Shown: positions 44,309 through 55,635 of the stretch, piece after piece
How positions within the stretch are numbered: position 1 is the first letter of the stretch
Layout: each line of letters opens with the position of its first letter
Assembly (NCBI RefSeq): GCF_001308195.1
Contig: NZ_JXDF01000012.1
Span: 1 to 64,000, forward strand
Reading direction: 5' to 3'
Source of the DNA: Apilactobacillus kunkeei
GTDB taxonomy: Bacteria > Bacillota > Bacilli > Lactobacillales > Lactobacillaceae
DNA length: 64,000 nucleotides
The notes under the pieces: generated by a model
The model's database searches: none
Told to the model about the DNA's origin: nothing
Seen by the model: the letters and a program-made list of their open reading frames with translations, nothing else
Translations under genes and position numbers: made by a program

Positions 44309-45037
44309 ATGAAAGTATTGTCTTTAGATACATCCAATCGACAACTAACTGTTGCTATTTTGGATGATGATCAAATATTAGCGACAGAAACAACTACTGT
44401 TCATCAAAAGCATGCGGAATATTTACTTCCAATTATTGATGAATTAATGACAAAGGTGGACTTAACACCATCGGACTTACAAAGAGTTGTTGTGGCAGAC
44501 GGTCCAGGATCATACACTGGAATTAGAATTGCGACTGCCACAGCTAAAACTTTGGCATACACACTAGGAATTGAACTAGTGGGTGTATCAAGTTTGCAAA
44601 CCTTAGCGCTTAACATTAAGCAAGAGGGCAGTCTTGTAATGCCAATTTTTGATGCTAGAAACAATAACGTCTTTTCTGGACTTTATGAAATTAAAAATGG
44701 CGTTCCAGAAAGTGTCTTAGAAGACTGTCATACTGACTTTGATAAGTGGTTAGACAGAATTGATAGCAAAGACAAAGCAGTCTATGCTGTTGGTACCGAC
44801 GCACCACATTTTGAAGATGCATTAAAGAAGAAGTTTGGCGATAAAGTTATTTTTACTGATAGTTTTGATAACTTGCCACAAGCAGCTAGGTTAGGTTTAT
44901 ATGGACAAACCTTATCACCTGTTGAAGACATTCATGCATTTGTACCAAGATATTTACGTTTGACTAAAGCTGAAGCAGATTGGAAACAAAATCATCCCGG
45001 GGAAGAAGTTACTTCATATGTTGAAAAAGTTAATTAA
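44309..45037 (+). CDS. tsaB: t6A biosynthesis protein TsaB
   Basis: Non-catalytic partner of TsaD in making threonylcarbamoyladenosine-37 of ANN-decoding tRNAs. 242 residues, ASKHA fold, with LSLDTSNRQLTVAI and DGPGSYTGIRI. Its 3' end overlaps rimI by 20 nt. tsaE and tsaC are not in the window. Confidence 0.95.
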   Translation: MKVLSLDTSNRQLTVAILDDDQILATETTTVHQKHAEYLLPIIDELMTKVDLTPSDLQRVVVADGPGSYTGIRIATATAKTLAYTLGIELVGVSSLQTLALNIKQEGSLVMPIFDARNNNVFSGLYEIKNGVPESVLEDCHTDFDKWLDRIDSKDKAVYAVGTDAPHFEDALKKKFGDKVIFTDSFDNLPQAARLGLYGQTLSPVEDIHAFVPRYLRLTKAEADWKQNHPGEEVTSYVEKVN

Positions 45038-45617
45038 TTGGTATCAGAAAAAATTTGTGAATACCGAGCACCTAATGAAAAAGGAACACCTAAATATCAA
45101 GAATCACATCGTAAAGATTAATGGCGATAAGTTTTACTTGGCCAAGGCAATGGTTACCGATATTCCTGAAATGGTTAATATCGAACGTGACGTCTACGAT
45201 GGTAAGGCACCATGGACCGACGAAGCGTTTTTACCTGAGCTAAAACCACGTCTAGATCGCTTTTATTTACTATTGCGTCAAGAAGATGAACTAGTTGCTT
45301 TTATCGGTAGTTCTTTAAACGATAAACAAGGTGACTGTCATATCTCAAACGTTGCTGTAAAACCAGAATACCAAGAACGTGGATTAGGTTACTTCTTAAT
45401 CGCTAAGATTATTAAAAAGGCCCGTCAATTGAACTACAAGACGGTTTCTTTGGAAGTTAGAATTAGTAACGTAAAGGCCCAAAGATTATATTCCGACTTA
45501 GGTTTCAAAGAAGTTGGTGTTAAGAAGGGCTATTACGACGGTGATCATGAAGATGCCGTCGATATGGTTTTAGATTTAAGTCTATACGAAACTATTCCAA
45601 ATAACTTTGGAATTTAA
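45018..45617 (+). CDS. rimI: Ribosomal protein S18-alanine N-acetyltransferase RimI
   Basis: GNAT acetyltransferase, 199 residues. About 45 residues of basic N-terminal extension precede the GNAT domain, which shows [20 protein letters not shown] (acetyl-CoA loop) and [20 protein letters not shown]. The extension is seen in lactobacillar RimI, so the ATG inside tsaB is accepted although its ribosome binding site is poor. Standard order tsaB-rimI-tsaD. Confidence 0.88.
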   Translation: MLKKLINWYQKKFVNTEHLMKKEHLNIKNHIVKINGDKFYLAKAMVTDIPEMVNIERDVYDGKAPWTDEAFLPELKPRLDRFYLLLRQEDELVAFIGSSLNDKQGDCHISNVAVKPEYQERGLGYFLIAKIIKKARQLNYKTVSLEVRISNVKAQRLYSDLGFKEVGVKKGYYDGDHEDAVDMVLDLSLYETIPNNFGI

Positions 45618-45634
45618 TGAAACGAGGTTTTTTT

Positions 45635-46663
45635 GTGCAACCACATATAATTATGTCTTTTGAATCTAGTTGTGATGAAACTAGTGTGGCCATTATCGAA
45701 GATGGCGAAAAAATATTATCAAACGTTGTTGCAACGCAAATCAATAGTCACAAGCGATTCGGTGGAGTCGTTCCAGAAGTCGCAAGTAGACATCATATTG
45801 AACAAATCACTATCTGTGTTGAAGATGCAATGAAGCAAGCTGATGTTTCATACGATGACATCGACGCAATCGCTGTGACATATGGTCCCGGTCTAGTGGG
45901 GGCGCTATTAATCGGTGTTACTGCTGCAAAGACCATTGCATGGGCACACAATATCCCATTGATTCCGGTTAACCATATTGCCGGACACATCTTGGCCAGT
46001 CGATTCGTTACCAAGATTAACTATCCAGCATTGGCATTGGTGGTTTCCGGTGGTCATACTGAATTAGTCCTAATGAAAGAAGAGGGCGACTTCAAAATTA
46101 TCGGTGAAACTAGGGATGACGCCGCCGGAGAAGCATACGACAAGGTTGGTCGAGTATTGGGAATTAATTACCCAGCTGGTCCTAAGGTTGATGCAATGGC
46201 TGCAGAAGGTAAGGATACCTTTAACTTCCCACGTGCGATGGAAAAAGAAGATAACTTTGATTTCTCATTCAGTGGTTTAAAGAGTGCGTTTCTAAACACC
46301 ACTCACCATGCTGATCAAATTCATGAAGAATTGGATAAGAACGATTTAGCTGCTAGTTTCCAAAGTGCCGTCGTTGATGTTTTAGTTGATAAGACCACTA
46401 GAGCATTACAAGAATATCCTGTTTCTCAATTAATTTTAGCCGGTGGGGTTGCCGCTAATAAGGGCCTTCGCAGTGCTTTAGAAGAAGCAATCGATAAGAT
46501 TGATACAACAGAATTAATCAAGGTACCAAACAAACTTTGTGGTGACAATGCCGCAATGATTGGTGCAGCCGGATACATCATGGCAAAGAAGAATGTCTTT
46601 GCTGGCGTTAACTTGAATGCTGACCCAAGTTTGGAATTCGACCTTTTAGAAGATGAAGAATAA
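45635..46663 (+). CDS. tsaD: tRNA N6-adenosine threonylcarbamoyltransferase TsaD
   Basis: Catalytic t6A transferase. 342 residues; metal-binding HIAGH and ASKHA motifs FESSCDETS and [10 protein letters not shown]. The GTG at 45635 is preferred, 7 nt after GAGG. A longer start ATG 45617 overlaps the rimI stop as TAATG and has no good ribosome binding site, but cannot be excluded. Ends at a bidirectional terminator facing ydiF. Confidence 0.95.
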   Translation: MQPHIIMSFESSCDETSVAIIEDGEKILSNVVATQINSHKRFGGVVPEVASRHHIEQITICVEDAMKQADVSYDDIDAIAVTYGPGLVGALLIGVTAAKTIAWAHNIPLIPVNHIAGHILASRFVTKINYPALALVVSGGHTELVLMKEEGDFKIIGETRDDAAGEAYDKVGRVLGINYPAGPKVDAMAAEGKDTFNFPRAMEKEDNFDFSFSGLKSAFLNTTHHADQIHEELDKNDLAASFQSAVVDVLVDKTTRALQEYPVSQLILAGGVAANKGLRSALEEAIDKIDTTELIKVPNKLCGDNAAMIGAAGYIMAKKNVFAGVNLNADPSLEFDLLEDEE

Positions 46664-46697
46664 AAAAAGATGAATCCGTTTTGGATTCATCTTTTTT
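46662..46697. terminator. Convergent terminator between tsaD and ydiF
   Basis: AAAAAAAGATGAATCC pairs with GGATTCATCTTTTTT; 4-nt loop; works on both strands. Confidence 0.93.
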
Positions 46698-46699
46698 GT

Positions 46700-48646
46700 T
46701 TATTCAAGTTCCATCATTGCGTTTTCCCAATTGGTTTCAATCTCTTCTATCTTAGAGTTAATATCGGTTAGTTTAGCTTGCAAATCATTAAGCTTTTCAA
46801 TGTCATTTAAGTTTTCTGGTTTAACCATTTCAGCTTCAATTGCTGATTTATCTTTTTGAGCGGAGTCTAGTTGTTCTTCTAGATCTTCCACCTGACGTTT
46901 TAGCTTACGTTGCTTCTTTTGTAACTCTTTGTTAGCAATGAATTCTTTTTGATTTTGTGACTTTGGTTTTGTATCTTCAACATCTTCGGTCTTGGCTTGT
47001 TCTTCTTTTTTGTGTTCCTCAATGGCAGCTTGTTCTTCCTTCTTTTCTACATAATAGTTGTAGTTACCAAGGAATAGTTCGCTACCATCAGGGGATAGTT
47101 CAACAATTTGAGTGGCTAACTTATTGATGAAGTATCTATCATGGGATACAAACAAAATAGTTCCATCGAAATTGATCAATGCGTTTTCCAACACTTCTCT
47201 ACTATCGATATCCAAATGGTTGGTAGGTTCATCTAGGATTAAGAAGTTATCGTGATTCATGGATAGCTTAGTTAAAACTAGGCGGGCCTTTTCACCACCA
47301 GAAAGGTTACCAACTACTTTTTCAACGTCTTCACCAGAGAACAAGAAACTACCTAGAATTGAACGAATGCGTTGTTCCGGGTAAGTAGGGTAGTCGTCCC
47401 AGATTTCGTTTAAGACGGTCTTGTTGGGGTGTAGGTTATCTTGGTGTTGGTCGTAGTAACCAATTTGAACGCCGGTACCACGTTCGATTTCACCAGATTG
47501 GAGTGGTAATTGCTTCATGATAGTCTTTAGCAATGTTGACTTACCAATTCCGTTTGGCCCAATCAATGCAACCGCTTGATTACGTTTAACATCAATATTG
47601 ATGTTTTTAGATAGAATTTTATCATCGTATCCGATTGCGGCATCACGGACGTTTAAAACGACGTTTCCACTTTGTTTTTCAGGAGTGAATGAAAGACGAG
47701 CGGATTTATCATCACGGGTTGGTGCCGCAATTTTTTCCATCTTTTCCAATTGAGTTCTTCTTGATTGAGCCCGTTTAGTAGTGGATGCACGAACAATGTT
47801 TTTATCAACGAAGTCTTGCATCTCTTTGATTTTCTTTTGTTGCTTTTCGTATTCCTTTAGTTGATGTTGGTAATTAAGTTTCTTTTGCTCAACATAACTG
47901 GAGTAGTTCCCGACATAATGAGTCATGTGACCTTGTGATAGGTCGTAGACTTGATCGACAATCTTATCCATGAAGAAACGGTCATGGGAGATGATTAGAA
48001 GGGCACCATGATAACTTTTTAGATAATCTTCCAACCAACTAATGGTCTTAACATCAATATGGTTAGTAGGTTCGTCTAGAATCAATAGGTCCTTCTTTTG
48101 TAGAAGCAACTTGGCCATTGCTAGTTGGGTTTGTTGACCACCTGATAGCTCACTAATTTTATGGTCGTACATTTCTTCACCGAAGCCAAATCCGTTTAAC
48201 ACGGCCTTAATTTCGGCTTGATAAGAAAAACCGTTCTTGGCGGTAAACTCAGCTTGAAGTTGGTCATAAGTTTGTGAAACCTCAGCCAGCTTTTCTGGAT
48301 CCGAGTTGATGTTTGGATCAGCCATCTTGTTTTCGTATTCGTGAATTTTATTTTCTAAAGCGATTAAATCAGCAAAGACATTGGTCATTTCTTCGATGAT
48401 GGTGGCATCAGAAGTTAGACCAGTATTTTGGGCTAAGTATCCAATGGTGATACCTTTTTTGGTGGTGACTTCACCTTCATCAATTGGTTCATCGCCCAAA
48501 ATCATTTTCACTAAGGTTGACTTACCAGCACCGTTTCGACCAACCAAGGCGACCTTGCTGTTTTCTTCGATACTCAAGTTAACGCTTGTGAAAAGATCTT
48601 GCCCACCAAATCGTTTTGTCATTTTATTTGCTTGTAAAATAATCAT
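46700..48646 (-). CDS. ydiF: ABC-F family ATPase (YdiF-type)
   Basis: Soluble ribosome-associated ATPase with two ABC domains, linker and C-terminal coiled coil, 648 residues. Walker A motifs GRNGAGKST and GPNGIGKST, signatures LSGGQ and LSGGEKAR, C-terminal coiled coil 555-645. No membrane segment. ATG at 48646 follows AGGAGGTG; an in-frame GTG inside that site is rejected. Position between tsaD and rex matches Bacillus ydiF. Housekeeping rather than an antibiotic resistance ABC-F, by context. Confidence 0.9.
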   Translation of the reverse strand: MIILQANKMTKRFGGQDLFTSVNLSIEENSKVALVGRNGAGKSTLVKMILGDEPIDEGEVTTKKGITIGYLAQNTGLTSDATIIEEMTNVFADLIALENKIHEYENKMADPNINSDPEKLAEVSQTYDQLQAEFTAKNGFSYQAEIKAVLNGFGFGEEMYDHKISELSGGQQTQLAMAKLLLQKKDLLILDEPTNHIDVKTISWLEDYLKSYHGALLIISHDRFFMDKIVDQVYDLSQGHMTHYVGNYSSYVEQKKLNYQHQLKEYEKQQKKIKEMQDFVDKNIVRASTTKRAQSRRTQLEKMEKIAAPTRDDKSARLSFTPEKQSGNVVLNVRDAAIGYDDKILSKNINIDVKRNQAVALIGPNGIGKSTLLKTIMKQLPLQSGEIERGTGVQIGYYDQHQDNLHPNKTVLNEIWDDYPTYPEQRIRSILGSFLFSGEDVEKVVGNLSGGEKARLVLTKLSMNHDNFLILDEPTNHLDIDSREVLENALINFDGTILFVSHDRYFINKLATQIVELSPDGSELFLGNYNYYVEKKEEQAAIEEHKKEEQAKTEDVEDTKPKSQNQKEFIANKELQKKQRKLKRQVEDLEEQLDSAQKDKSAIEAEMVKPENLNDIEKLNDLQAKLTDINSKIEEIETNWENAMMELE

Positions 48647-48741
48647 AAAATTCACCTCCTAATTCTCTTGTTTTATCAGTAATAATGACTATTTTAGCAT
48701 ATTTCCCCCGATAAATTAAAATGTTCAATCCTTTTTAGTAG

Positions 48742-48759
48742 ATGATAATATTTTCACAA
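48742..48759 (+). promoter_or_regulatory. Candidate Rex operator on the rex promoter
   Basis: ATGATAATATTTTCACAA resembles the known Rex site TTGTGAAATATTTCACAA: the right half TTCACAA is perfect, the left half matches 4 of 7. It overlaps the -35. Confidence 0.5.
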
Positions 48760-48780
48760 ACTTTGTTTTTATGATAGAAT
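48753..48780 (+). promoter_or_regulatory. Promoter of rex
   Basis: TTCACA (48753-48758), 16-bp spacer, TAGAAT (48775-48780), 35 bp before the TTG start. Confidence 0.55.
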
Positions 48781-48815
48781 ACATAAATGTTATGAAAGAT
48801 TCGGGAGGGAAGATT

Positions 48816-49448
48816 TTGGATATTAAAATTCCTAGGGCAACGGCTAAAAGATTGCCTATGTATTATCGATATCTTAGCGGTTTACACGACGCGAAAATAA
48901 AGAGAATATCCTCTAGTACTTTTGCTGAAGCAGTTCAAGTTGATTCAGCAACCATTAGAAGAGATTTATCCTATTTTGGAGCTCTTGGAAAACGTGGATA
49001 TGGATACGAGGTTGATAATTTATTAGACTTCTTCAAGAAGATTCTAAATCAAGATCACTTAACAAATGTTGCATTAGTCGGTTTAGGTAATTTGGGTCAA
49101 GCCTTACTACACTTTAATTTTCACAAAGATAGTAACGTAAGAATCTCAGCTGCCTTTGATATTCATGACGACATGATCAACACTGTTCAAAGTGGTGTAC
49201 CAGTATACGATGTTAAAGACTTACAAGAACAATTAAGAGATCAACAAATTGAAGTAGTTATTTTTACTGTTCCAGCAACCGTAGTTCAAGACCTATGTGA
49301 TGAAGCCGTAAAGGGTGGAGCAAAGGGTATCATGAACTTTACTTCAAAACGTTTATCAGTTCCCAAAAATGTCAGAGTGCAAAACGTTGATTTAACCAAC
49401 GAATTACAAACATTAATTTACTTCATTGAACACTATGAAGGTGAATAA
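48816..49448 (+). CDS. rex: Redox-sensing transcriptional repressor Rex
   Basis: NADH/NAD+-sensing repressor of fermentation genes. 210 residues: N-terminal winged helix ([20 protein letters not shown], then GKRGYGY) and Rossmann domain with GLGNLGQAL. The TTG at 48816, 5 nt after GGGAGGG, gives the standard N-terminus ([13 protein letters not shown]); the longer frame from 48771 starts inside the promoter. In a heterofermenter it would match ethanol/mannitol-type NADH sinks to redox state. Confidence 0.95.
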   Translation: MDIKIPRATAKRLPMYYRYLSGLHDAKIKRISSSTFAEAVQVDSATIRRDLSYFGALGKRGYGYEVDNLLDFFKKILNQDHLTNVALVGLGNLGQALLHFNFHKDSNVRISAAFDIHDDMINTVQSGVPVYDVKDLQEQLRDQQIEVVIFTVPATVVQDLCDEAVKGGAKGIMNFTSKRLSVPKNVRVQNVDLTNELQTLIYFIEHYEGE

Positions 49449-49449
49449 G

Positions 49450-49478
49450 AAAGATGAGCCATTGGCCCATCTTTTTTT
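49450..49478 (+). terminator. Terminator of rex
   Basis: GATGAGCC pairs with GGCCCATC (one mismatch), flanked by A- and T-tracts. Confidence 0.85.
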
Positions 49479-49509
49479 GTAGGATTATATCGTGTAGGGT
49501 TTAAAATTC

Positions 49510-49538
49510 TTGCATATGAATCTAAAAAATAATATATT
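49510..49538 (+). promoter_or_regulatory. Promoter of groESL
   Basis: TTGCAT (49510-49515), 17-bp spacer, TATATT (49533-49538), just before the CIRCE element. Confidence 0.75.
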
Positions 49539-49549
49539 ATTTATAGTGA

Positions 49550-49576
49550 TTAGCACTTATAATAAATGACTGCTAA
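49550..49576 (+). promoter_or_regulatory. CIRCE operator (HrcA binding site)
   Basis: TTAGCACTT-N9-GACTGCTAA against the consensus TTAGCACTC-N9-GAGTGCTAA: one mismatch in each arm, correct 9-bp spacer. Located at the transcription start of groESL, as expected for HrcA repression. Confidence 0.93.
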
Positions 49577-49618
49577 CACTGATAAAAGACATTAAAAAAC
49601 AAAGTGAGGTCAAGCAAA

Positions 49619-49903
49619 ATGTTAAAACCATTGGGTGATCGTGTAATTATTGAAGCACAAGAAGCTAAAGAAGAAACAGTTGGAGGCATTGTGTTAGCAA
49701 ATAATGCTAAAGAAAAACCACAAACTGGAAAAGTTGTTGCCGTAGGAAACGGTAGAGTTTTAGACAATGGCCAAACTGTTACACCAGAAGTTAAGAAGGG
49801 TGACGAAGTTGTTTACGACAAGTACTCAGGTACTTCAGTAGACTACGATGGTCAAAAATATTTAGTACTAAAAGAAAGCGACATTTTAGCTGTCGTTGAA
49901 TAA
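49619..49903 (+). CDS. groES: Co-chaperonin GroES
   Basis: 94-residue lid of the GroEL chamber. Typical [12 protein letters not shown], mobile loop [18 protein letters not shown] and [22 protein letters not shown] 49619 lies 8-9 nt after GTGAGGT; the upstream frame extension is rejected. Under CIRCE control. Confidence 0.97.
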   Translation: MLKPLGDRVIIEAQEAKEETVGGIVLANNAKEKPQTGKVVAVGNGRVLDNGQTVTPEVKKGDEVVYDKYSGTSVDYDGQKYLVLKESDILAVVE

Positions 49904-49932
49904 TAAATAAAACGAAATTATTAATGAGGTGA

Positions 49933-51552
<1,620 letters not shown>

Positions 51553-51553
51553 T

Positions 51554-51584
51554 AAAAAAGGATTCCTTTGGGAATCCTTTTTTT
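51554..51584 (+). terminator. Terminator of groESL
   Basis: AAAAAGGATTCC pairs with GGAATCCTTTTT, 4-nt loop. Confidence 0.94.
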
Positions 51585-51657
51585 GTTTAACCTTGTTTTT
51601 AATCTGTTACATTTGTATAATTTATTAATAGTATTATAAAACGAAAGGATAACGATT

Positions 51658-52755
51658 ATGCTAAAATTCGAAATTATCGTTTCCCTTTTCGCGACAATGT
51701 TAATTTCTGCTGTGGTAACGCCGTTTATCAGAAAGTTAGCATTTCGCTGGGGAGCTATCGATAGTCCAAATAAGCGAAGAATGAATAAAATTCCGATGCC
51801 GACATTAGGAGGATTGGCAATCTTTGTGTCATACACAATTGCCACGATGTTCCTATTAAGGTCGCAAATGCCAACCCATCAACTTTATGGGATGTTTGCG
51901 GGCCAAGTAGTCATCATTATTACAGGGGTAATTGATGACATCATTGTATTAAAACCACGTCAGAAAGTATTTGGAATTAGTTTAGCAGCAATCATTGTCT
52001 TTTTCTTCGGAAATATTCAAATGAGTAACATATCATTACCATTCATTGGAACATTTAGTTTAGGATGGTTAAGTTTACCAATTACTCTAATTTGGATTTT
52101 AGCAATCACCAACGCCGTTAACTTAATTGACGGTCTTGATGGATTAGCAACGGGGGTCGCAGTTATTGCTTTGACCACCATGGGAATTACTGGGTTCTTC
52201 TTCCTAAACGTTGGAAACGTCTACGTTTCAATCATGATTTTTGCACTTGTTGCAGCATGTTTAGGATTTTTACCTTACAACTTCTTCCCAGCTAGAATCT
52301 ATCTAGGGGACACCGGATCATTGTTCATCGGTTTTATGATTTCAATTTTCTCATTGAACGGATTGAAAAATGCCACATTCATTACCGTTATTATTCCGGT
52401 AATTATCCTGGGTGTGCCAATCACCGATACCATTTACGCAATCTTACGTAGAATGTTAAACAAGCAACCAATCATGCATGCTGACAAACGACACTTACAT
52501 CACCGTTTGATGCAAATCGGATTGACTCATCGTCAAACCGTATTGGTAATCTATGGAATTGCTTTGATTTTCTCATTCATTTCATTGCTATACCCAATCT
52601 CAACAATTTGGGGTTCCATTCTACTAACGATTGCAACGTTAATCGGGTTGGAACTATTCGTTGAATCAATCGGTTTAGCTGGTAAGGATAGACAACCATT
52701 ACTAAACGCAATTAAAAAAGTCGTTAAAGAAAACACAAGTAAAGATAACCACTAA
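51658..52755 (+). CDS. tagO: Undecaprenyl-phosphate GlcNAc-1-phosphate transferase (TagO/WecA)
   Basis: Starts wall teichoic acid (and other glycopolymer) synthesis on undecaprenyl phosphate. 365 residues with about 10-11 membrane helices. Cytoplasmic motifs: VIDD (about 98-101), NLIDGLDGLATG, PARIYLGDTGS and HADKRHLHHRL, as in MraY/WecA enzymes. AAAGGAT lies before the ATG. TagA (3927) and LCP (11547) would be later steps. Donor UDP-GlcNAc is inferred. Confidence 0.93.
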   Translation: MLKFEIIVSLFATMLISAVVTPFIRKLAFRWGAIDSPNKRRMNKIPMPTLGGLAIFVSYTIATMFLLRSQMPTHQLYGMFAGQVVIIITGVIDDIIVLKPRQKVFGISLAAIIVFFFGNIQMSNISLPFIGTFSLGWLSLPITLIWILAITNAVNLIDGLDGLATGVAVIALTTMGITGFFFLNVGNVYVSIMIFALVAACLGFLPYNFFPARIYLGDTGSLFIGFMISIFSLNGLKNATFITVIIPVIILGVPITDTIYAILRRMLNKQPIMHADKRHLHHRLMQIGLTHRQTVLVIYGIALIFSFISLLYPISTIWGSILLTIATLIGLELFVESIGLAGKDRQPLLNAIKKVVKENTSKDNH

Positions 52756-52787
52756 AAAAAGAATGGCCATTTGGTCATTCTTTTTTG
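52754..52787. terminator. Convergent terminator between tagO and yigZ
   Basis: AAAGAATGGCC pairs with GGTCATTCTTT. The yigZ stop codon (52775-52777, minus strand) lies inside it. Confidence 0.9.
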
Positions 52788-53425
52788 TATGGATCATAAT
52801 CAACTTCAAAGTACTTTTCATCGCCATCGTGCATTTCAACACGACCATTTAGTAAATCAATTACTTTTTGTTTAAACTCTTCCACCTTAGGATTATCGAT
52901 GGCAACAATTACGGATACCTTGTCGGTATATTGAGTATCGATAATGTTAATGCCGTTTTCCTCTAGGTGGTAATTTAATTGATCAAACAGGTTATAGGCA
53001 ACGTCGATGGTGATTTCAGTTTGTAAAATCTTTTTGACAATCCCAACATGTTCGATGGCTTTGGTGGTGGCGTTGCTATATGCACGAATTAAACCACCGG
53101 CACCTAACTTAATGCCACCGAAGTATCTAGTTACAACGGCAGCAGTGTTGTGCACGCCAATGTTTTTTAATGCTTCTAGGATAGGAACACCAGCAGTTCC
53201 TGATGGTTCACCGTTATCACTAGCGCGTTGAATGGAATCGTCTTGACCAATTACATAGGCATGACAGTTATGAGTAGCTTTTTTATGTTCTTCTTTGACG
53301 CTATTAACGAAAGCAGTTGCTTCTTCTTCGTTTGACACTCTGGCAATTGAACAGATGAATTGTGATTTTTTGATATCAATCTCGTTGACACCATTTTCTT
53401 TAATTGTGAGATAATCTTTTTCCAT
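52775..53425 (-). CDS. YigZ/IMPACT family protein
   Basis: 216 residues: UPF0029 N-terminal domain (CHAYVIG, SDNGEPSGTAGVPIL, VTRYFGGIKLGAGGLIRAYS) and a C-terminal DUF1949 ferredoxin-like domain. Related to the eukaryotic translation regulator IMPACT; role in bacteria unknown. Divergent from comFA, the arrangement usual in lactobacilli. Confidence 0.92.
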   Translation of the reverse strand: MEKDYLTIKENGVNEIDIKKSQFICSIARVSNEEEATAFVNSVKEEHKKATHNCHAYVIGQDDSIQRASDNGEPSGTAGVPILEALKNIGVHNTAAVVTRYFGGIKLGAGGLIRAYSNATTKAIEHVGIVKKILQTEITIDVAYNLFDQLNYHLEENGINIIDTQYTDKVSVIVAIDNPKVEEFKQKVIDLLNGRVEMHDGDEKYFEVDYDPYKKE

Positions 53426-53482
53426 TTAGATGTTTTCACCTCAAAATTTAGCTTTTTTGCGTACTTAATTATGGTGATAATT

Positions 53483-54814
53483 ATGATTAAAGATGTTTCT
53501 GAATTATACGGTAGACAAGTCAACGCCACGATGGTGGATTCGAGTCTCCTCAATAACTCAATTGTTCATAAATACGTTCCAATTAAGGTTAACAGTAACA
53601 ATATCTATTGTAAACGATGTGGCCAAAAAACGCCCGTAAACAGGTGTAATTTGCCAAATAATAACTACTATTGTCCAGTCTGCATTAATTTGGATCGGGT
53701 AACCAAAAGCATTCCATTGGTGTATGCCGATGAACCAAATGATTTTGAAATTAAGCAGCCGGTTTTAACGTGGCAGGGCCAATTGACTAACGAGCAAAAG
53801 AAGTGTTCTAAGGATATTATCGAAGTCTTCGAAAACAACAAGACCCACTTGTTATGGGCAGTTACCGGAGCGGGGAAGACTGAAATGTTGTTTCAGGGAA
53901 TCGAAAAAGCATTAACTGAGGGCAAACGCGTTTGTATTGCGTCGCCACGTGTGGATGTTTGTGTCGAACTATATCCGAGAATTAAGGAGGCGTTTGCCAA
54001 CACATCGATGATTCTTCTACACGGTCGTAATCCACAACCGTATCACTATGCGCAGCTGACGATTTGCACCACCCATCAATTGTTACGGTTCTATCATGCG
54101 TTTGATGTCTTGATTATCGATGAGGTCGATTCCTTTCCGTTTGTAAATAACGACGGATTACACTTTGCGGTCGAAAATGCGACGAAACAAAGTAGTGCCA
54201 AGTTGTTTTTAACGGCGACACCGACCAATGAAATGACGAAGAAAATCAGGTCCAACAAGCTGTCGGCTAGTTACTTACCGATTCGTTTTCACCGTCATTT
54301 ATTGCCTGAAATTAAATTAAAGTACACAAAGAAGTGGCGCGAGAACTTAAATAAGCAAAAGTTGCCAAAGTTACTACTACATGAGATTGACGAAAAGATT
54401 AAAGCTAACCAACGCTTCTTGTTGTTTGTGCCACGCATTGCCGATTTAAAACCAATTAGTGATATTTTGGCAGAACAGTTTGATACCAGTAAATGGGAGA
54501 CCGTCTTTTCTAGTGATGATAAACGAATGGAGAAGGTATCCGACATGCGTGAACAACGCAAACTGTTCTTGATTACGACCACCATTTTGGAAAGAGGAGT
54601 GACCTTTCCGGGAATTGACGTGATTGTCTTTGGGGCAGAAGACGAGGTCTTTTCGACTTCATCATTGGTCCAAATAGCTGGAAGAGTGGGTAGAAAACTC
54701 GATCGACCGACTGGGGAAGTATTGTTTCTAGCTGAAGAAAACACGCTGGCCATTAAGAGTGCGATTAATCAAATCAAGTATATGAATAAGAAGGCGAAAA
54801 AATTAAATGGATAG
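53483..54814 (+). CDS. comFA: Competence helicase ComFA
   Basis: DEAD-box-like ATPase that helps pull transforming DNA into the cell. 443 residues: N-terminal C4 zinc motif (CKRC, CPVC), Walker A AVTGAGKTE, DEVD box IIDEVDSF and motif VI AGRVGRK. ATG 53483 is 4-5 nt after GGTGAT; an ATG at 53471 lacks a ribosome binding site. Codons are more GC-rich (ACG, GCG, TTG) and CTA-poorer than in neighbouring housekeeping genes, consistent with low or conditional expression. Overlaps comFC by 8 nt. Confidence 0.93.
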   Translation: MIKDVSELYGRQVNATMVDSSLLNNSIVHKYVPIKVNSNNIYCKRCGQKTPVNRCNLPNNNYYCPVCINLDRVTKSIPLVYADEPNDFEIKQPVLTWQGQLTNEQKKCSKDIIEVFENNKTHLLWAVTGAGKTEMLFQGIEKALTEGKRVCIASPRVDVCVELYPRIKEAFANTSMILLHGRNPQPYHYAQLTICTTHQLLRFYHAFDVLIIDEVDSFPFVNNDGLHFAVENATKQSSAKLFLTATPTNEMTKKIRSNKLSASYLPIRFHRHLLPEIKLKYTKKWRENLNKQKLPKLLLHEIDEKIKANQRFLLFVPRIADLKPISDILAEQFDTSKWETVFSSDDKRMEKVSDMREQRKLFLITTTILERGVTFPGIDVIVFGAEDEVFSTSSLVQIAGRVGRKLDRPTGEVLFLAEENTLAIKSAINQIKYMNKKAKKLNG

Positions 54815-55484
54815 CTGCCTATTGTGCAATAAAGTGATGGTATATGACATGTCACTTTCTTTTTTGTTGAGTTTTAAAAGATTACCGAAACGATACGTTT
54901 GTGCGGAGTGCATGAATCAGTTTGCCCGCATCGATGAAACGAGAATATGTAAGGCTTGTGGTCGCCAAATGGATAAGTCCGGAACATGTATCGATTGTCA
55001 GAAGTGGCAGAAATTAGGGGATGCTTTCGTGAATGAATCCATCTTTCAGTATAACGATGCGATGAAGAATTTTATGCACCGCTACAAGTTTGTCGGTGAC
55101 TACCAGTTACGGATGATTTTTCAAAAAGAGATTAGAAAAAAGATTAGAAAAGATTTGCTGGTAGTGCCAATTCCAGTTAGCGCTGAAACTCAGATTAATC
55201 GCGGCTTCAATCAGGTGATTGGGCTTCTTGGGAATACTGAATATGTCGATGCCCTAATGGTGAAGGAAAAACGCAAGGTGAGACAGTCTGAACTAAACCG
55301 TCAACAGCGTATTCACAATAAACAGGTTTTCACAATTAATCCTAAACATGCGTCTCAAATTATCGATCAGAGAATACTATTGGTCGACGATATTTATACT
55401 ACCGGAACCACGATTAGACATGCGGCAGAGGTACTGAGAAATAACGGTGCCAAGCAAGTTTTAGGACTAACTTTATGTCGATAA
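54807..55484 (+). CDS. comFC: ComF family protein (ComFC)
   Basis: 225 residues: N-terminal zinc-binding Cys cluster (CLLC, CAEC, CKACG, CIDC) and a PRTase fold with PRPP loop ILLVDDIYTTGTT near 195. Needed with ComFA for transformation in relatives. The start overlaps comFA, so they are coupled. In most lactobacilli hpf follows; here it does not. The 151 bp to secA are AT-rich, with no gene and no strong terminator. Confidence 0.92.
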   Translation: MDSCLLCNKVMVYDMSLSFLLSFKRLPKRYVCAECMNQFARIDETRICKACGRQMDKSGTCIDCQKWQKLGDAFVNESIFQYNDAMKNFMHRYKFVGDYQLRMIFQKEIRKKIRKDLLVVPIPVSAETQINRGFNQVIGLLGNTEYVDALMVKEKRKVRQSELNRQQRIHNKQVFTINPKHASQIIDQRILLVDDIYTTGTTIRHAAEVLRNNGAKQVLGLTLCR

Positions 55485-55635
55485 GGGATGTTTTATATAT
55501 ATAAAGGATATTTTTTTTAGAAGAATTAGATAATCTGTTTTTAAAAATGATAATTAAATGTTAGAATAAGAAAGATAGAATTTATATAAAGCGAATAAAA
55601 CATTAAAAACTAATTCACGGAAGGAAAATAAACAA

